Assembly (NCBI GenBank): GCA_022865965.1
Contig: JALHTS010000034.1
Coordinates: forward strand, 1-9,092
DNA length: 9,092 nt
Direction of reading: 5' to 3'
Origin: Ignavibacteriaceae bacterium
GTDB taxonomy: Bacteria > Bacteroidota > Ignavibacteria > Ignavibacteriales > Ignavibacteriaceae
A program made the translations under genes and the position numbers. This document shows positions 6,880 to 9,092 of this stretch, one piece after another (the stretch's first letter is position 1; the number at the start of each line of letters is the position of its first letter). The notes under the pieces were generated by a model. It had not been told where the DNA came from. It saw nothing but the letters and a program-made list of their open reading frames with translations, and did not search any database.

Positions 6880-7395
6880 TCAGTCAATCTTAAGTTTATC
6901 TAAAACCTTTTGAGAAATATCATACTTCTCTTTAGCAAATAGTATCATAATATCACCGCTACGATCAAAAACGAAATCGAGATCTTCTTCTTCAGCGACT
7001 TGTTTGATTGCATTAAAAACTTTATTCTGAACAGGTTTCATTAATTCATCTTGTTTTTGAAAAAGTTCTCCGTTTGTACCGAATTTTTTATCTCTGTACT
7101 GAGCAATTTCATTTTCAAGCTTAATCAAATCAGCTTCTATTTCAGTTCTTGTTTGATCCGTCATGATAAGTTTTCGTTTTTCATAGTCATCATATTTTGT
7201 TTTCCACTGATTCTCAAGTTGTCTCAGTTCAACCTGCCACTCCTGTATTAAAGCATCAATTTTCTGGCGAGCATCCTGCACATCCGCAAGTTTATCCATA
7301 ACTGTATCAGAATCGATATAACCAATCTTTAACTGTGCGAATGATACTGAAGAAATAAAAATAAAAACGGCGAGGGATAAAAATATTTTTTTCAT
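6880..7395 (-). CDS. skp: OmpH/Skp family periplasmic chaperone (second tandem copy)
   Basis: This is a second Skp/OmpH chaperone of 171 residues, clearly paralogous to the one just upstream. I start it at the ATG at 7393-7395, which opens a normal signal peptide ([20 protein letters not shown], cut before Gln); the frame extends five codons further to a TTG at 7410, which would only lengthen the n-region. The mature part begins KIGYIDSD (23-30), passes through a long charged helical segment (about 40-110) expected to form the coiled-coil arm, and closes with [13 protein letters not shown] (about 141-153) and a Lys-rich tail with KVLDKLK, which is also present in the first copy. It lies 5 bases upstream of lpxD and so probably shares a transcript with the lipid A genes, while a terminator separates it from the first copy. 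Skp next to lpxD is a conserved arrangement. Confidence 0.92.
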   Translation of the reverse strand: MKKIFLSLAVFIFISSVSFAQLKIGYIDSDTVMDKLADVQDARQKIDALIQEWQVELRQLENQWKTKYDDYEKRKLIMTDQTRTEIEADLIKLENEIAQYRDKKFGTNGELFQKQDELMKPVQNKVFNAIKQVAEEEDLDFVFDRSGDIMILFAKEKYDISQKVLDKLKID

Positions 7396-7440
7396 ACGAA
7401 AGTCTTTCAATTTCTTAATTTCACTTTTACAAAATAAGTA

Positions 7441-7481
7441 TAAAAAAGAAAAAGTTCTCTCCTAAAAAAGAGAGAACTTTT
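7441..7481 (-). terminator. Intrinsic terminator between the two skp genes
   Basis: A perfect 12-base inverted repeat occupies 7450-7461 and 7470-7481, with an 8-base loop. Read on the minus strand the arms are AAAAGTTCTCTC and GAGAGAACTTTT, followed directly by TCTTTTTTTA. A stable stem followed by a T tract in the direction of transcription is the standard picture of a Rho-independent terminator. It starts about 20 bases after the first skp stop codon and ends 45 bases before the second skp start. The plus-strand direction has no good T tail, although the A-rich start of the stem gives a short TTT in its 3' arm. It may be a full stop or a partial terminator that lowers expression of the downstream lipid A genes. 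Confidence 0.85.
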
Positions 7482-7501
7482 ATGGTGACCAAAATCAACT
7501 A

Positions 7502-8026
7502 TTAGTTACCTCTTTTAAGCTTATCTAACACTTTAAATGTGATGTCAAAACCAGCATCGGCATAAAGAAGAAGTATATCACCGCTTTTATCAAAAACAAA
7601 TTGCATATTTTCTTCTTTAGCAACTTTTTCAATTGCATCATAAATTTTTGTTTTTATAGGAGCAAAAATTCTTTCCTGCTCTCTAAAAATTTCTCCGGTT
7701 CCTTGTTGAAATTTTTGTCTTCTGAAATCTAGAATTTGTTGTTCCATACCAACAATTCTTTGCTGAGCTTCAAGTTTTTTATCATCGGGCATCGTTACCT
7801 GCTGCTTTTGATAATCGGCAATTGCCTGTTGGTAAGATAAAGTCATCGAATCAACTTGAGCACTCCATTTGTTTGTTAACGCATCCAGATCGCCCTGAGC
7901 CTTAATGGACTCAGGAAATTGAGTCAGAATAGTTTCAGAATCAACATATCCGATTTTTAAAGCAGATTGTGCAAAAGCAGAAATGCTAAAAAGAATTAAT
8001 GAAATAATTAAAAGATACTTTTTCAC
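7502..8026 (-). CDS. skp: OmpH/Skp family periplasmic chaperone (first of two tandem copies)
   Basis: Skp/OmpH proteins are small trimeric periplasmic chaperones that hold unfolded outer-membrane proteins on their way to BamA. I start this gene at the GTG at 8024-8026 (174 residues). It is preceded at five bases by AGAGGA, and translation then begins VKKYLLIISLILFSISAFAQ, a clean signal peptide cut after AFA. The same frame extends upstream to a TTG at 8074, but that would add 16 residues before the signal peptide and overlap bamA. The mature protein opens with KIGYVDSE (residues 24-31), typical of the family, continues as a charged, Gln-rich helical region (about 40-110) that should form the coiled-coil arm, and ends with the body strand QFVFDKSGDILLLY (about 142-155). 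It follows bamA closely and is followed by a strong terminator hairpin. The second copy downstream shares both end motifs. Confidence 0.93.
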   Translation of the reverse strand: MKKYLLIISLILFSISAFAQSALKIGYVDSETILTQFPESIKAQGDLDALTNKWSAQVDSMTLSYQQAIADYQKQQVTMPDDKKLEAQQRIVGMEQQILDFRRQKFQQGTGEIFREQERIFAPIKTKIYDAIEKVAKEENMQFVFDKSGDILLLYADAGFDITFKVLDKLKRGN

Positions 8027-8031
8027 TTGTT

Positions 8032-8037
8032 TCCTCT
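8032..8037 (-). promoter_or_regulatory. Shine-Dalgarno that fixes the GTG start of the first skp gene
   Basis: On the minus strand AGAGGA lies five bases upstream of the GTG at 8026. Most genes in this window have only weak or no Shine-Dalgarno match, so this purine-rich site stands out. It supports GTG at 8026 over the in-frame TTG at 8074. Confidence 0.65.
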
Positions 8038-8057
8038 TTCTTGTTATTATTATAATG

Positions 8058-9092
8058 TTAAAATCCCCTGCCAAACTGGAAGTGAAACAGCCAGGCAGGT
8101 TCTTTATTATCAGTTAATTGTCTATCGAAACCGTAACCTATATCAAAACCAATCAGACCAATCGGATTGATAAGCAATCTTGCACCAAAACCAACAGATT
8201 TTCTAAGGTCAAAAATATCAGTTTTCTGGAAGCTTTCAAATACGTTTCCGGCTTCAGCAAACGCCAAAAAATATAATGGGATAGGTTCGAGAGTTACAGC
8301 CAGCCTCAACTCTGTACCGAATTTAGCCATCACTCTGCCGCCAATTACATCGCCGAAGACATTACGCGGACCAACTGTTCTGTCATCATATCCACGTAGC
8401 GAAGTGGTGGCAATTATCAAGCCATTTCCACCCATATAATAAAACTCAAAAGGCTGAATATTTGTACCTTTTACTATCTCATCAATATAGCCAAGATCAG
8501 CAATTGTATAGAGCACTATACGGTTACTGTTGAATAATCTTCTGTACCACTCGGCAGTGAAACCGATTTTTAGATAATCTACATCACCTGGAAGAATTGG
8601 TCCGCCAGTAAGTTCAAGATCAAGAGCAACTGAAGAGCCAATTGACGGGAAGATAGGATTATCAATATTTTTTCTGGTAATAAGAGCTCCTAATGAATAT
8701 TGATGAGTCCTACCTTCAACATAAAAACCACGACCTTCAATAACATTATTATACTGATATTTAACTCTTCCCTGAATATAGAAGAAATCATCCGGCCATT
8801 TCAATCTTCTTCCTACTCTTACAGTAGCACCCGATTGTCTTAGGTCATAAATATACTGCTGGCGTGTATCGAAGAGTTCAGCTCCCACGGAAGTTGGTGT
8901 ATCAAATAACCAAGGTTCGGTAAAACCAAGGGTAAATGTTCTGTAAAAGCTTCCAACTCCGAACTGCCAGTTAAAGCTTAATATTTGCCCGCCACCTAAT
9001 TGAAATGGTTTTGCAATAGAAAAATTTGTTAATGTTATTCCGACCGCACCGCTGAAGCCAAAGGCTCCACTATAACCAACAGATGCATTTAA
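8058..9092 (-). CDS. bamA: BamA outer-membrane assembly factor, C-terminal part (5' end outside window)
   Basis: BamA is the central beta-barrel subunit of the BAM complex, which folds and inserts outer-membrane proteins. The frame is open to the window edge at 9092 and ends in TAA at 8058, giving 344 visible residues that all appear to belong to the barrel; the N-terminal POTRA domains lie upstream, outside the window. Visible hallmarks are TEPWLFDTPTSVG early on, a loop with FPSIGSS, and LRGYDD (bases 8382-8399), which matches the conserved VRGF/Y motif of lid loop L6 in the Omp85 family. The last strand ends in FHFQFGRGF with a terminal Phe, the usual beta-signal. A GTG at 8888 lies inside the barrel, and the coding frame continues upstream of it with clear BamA sequence, so it is not the start. 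The next gene, a Skp chaperone, follows after 31 bases, and the pair is functionally coherent. The family call is secure; only the N-terminus is missing. Confidence 0.95.
   Translation of the reverse strand, partial: LNASVGYSGAFGFSGAVGITLTNFSIAKPFQLGGGQILSFNWQFGVGSFYRTFTLGFTEPWLFDTPTSVGAELFDTRQQYIYDLRQSGATVRVGRRLKWPDDFFYIQGRVKYQYNNVIEGRGFYVEGRTHQYSLGALITRKNIDNPIFPSIGSSVALDLELTGGPILPGDVDYLKIGFTAEWYRRLFNSNRIVLYTIADLGYIDEIVKGTNIQPFEFYYMGGNGLIIATTSLRGYDDRTVGPRNVFGDVIGGRVMAKFGTELRLAVTLEPIPLYFLAFAEAGNVFESFQKTDIFDLRKSVGFGARLLINPIGLIGFDIGYGFDRQLTDNKEPAWLFHFQFGRGF

Noticed and set aside
7483..7491. Short palindrome TGGTGACCA next to the terminator hairpin
   Set aside because: Four-base arms around a single base; likely chance, and it is also part of the region just after the first skp stop.
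8027..8074. TTG start at 8074 for the first skp gene, overlapping bamA
   Set aside because: It would place 16 charged residues before the signal peptide; the GTG at 8026 has a good Shine-Dalgarno and begins the signal peptide directly.
1..9092. Mobile elements, CRISPR arrays, tRNA/rRNA genes, toxin-antitoxin or defence genes
   Set aside because: No transposase, terminal repeats, spaced repeats or RNA-gene motifs were seen; nearly the whole window is explained by conserved envelope genes with short gaps (none over 110 bases).

Overview
The window is an AT-rich stretch in which every real gene lies on the minus strand, so transcription runs from position 9092 down to 1. It is a cell-envelope gene cluster of a Gram-negative (LPS-making) bacterium. 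A fused LpxC-FabZ protein, exported proteins cut before Gln after motifs such as FAQ or FSQ, weak Shine-Dalgarno sequences and a secreted propeller protein of the two-component-regulator type all point to the Bacteroidota/Chlorobiota group. An Ignavibacteria-like member is my best guess, from family knowledge rather than any search.

Layout in transcription order: the C-terminal part of BamA (9092-8058, cut by the window edge), two tandem Skp/OmpH-type periplasmic chaperones (8026-7502 and 7395-6880) separated by a strong intrinsic terminator (about 7481-7441), lpxD (6874-5828), a 106-base leader with a perfect 11-base inverted repeat, lpxC-fabZ (5721-4309), lpxA (4305-3511), a lipoate/octanoate protein ligase that overlaps lpxA (3529-2777), an exported seven-repeat beta-propeller protein of unknown role (2722-1640), then rfaE1 (1535-540) and rfaE2 (543-64), and the first codons of a further gene leaving the window at position 1.

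The genes fit one theme. BamA and the Skp proteins deliver and insert outer-membrane proteins. LpxA, LpxC and LpxD are the first three steps of lipid A synthesis, and the fused FabZ domain is the dehydratase that competes with LpxA and LpxD for 3-hydroxyacyl-ACP. RfaE1 and RfaE2 make the activated heptose for the inner core of LPS. The lipoate-family enzyme also draws on acyl-ACP if it is an octanoyltransferase. The bamA-skp-lpxD-lpxA order is a conserved arrangement in Gram-negative bacteria.

I see no mobile element, tRNA, rRNA, CRISPR array or defence gene. I found no convincing undescribed system. The best leads are regulatory: the inverted repeat that would cover the lpxC translation start and the terminator inside the operon. 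The propeller protein of unknown role is a third lead.
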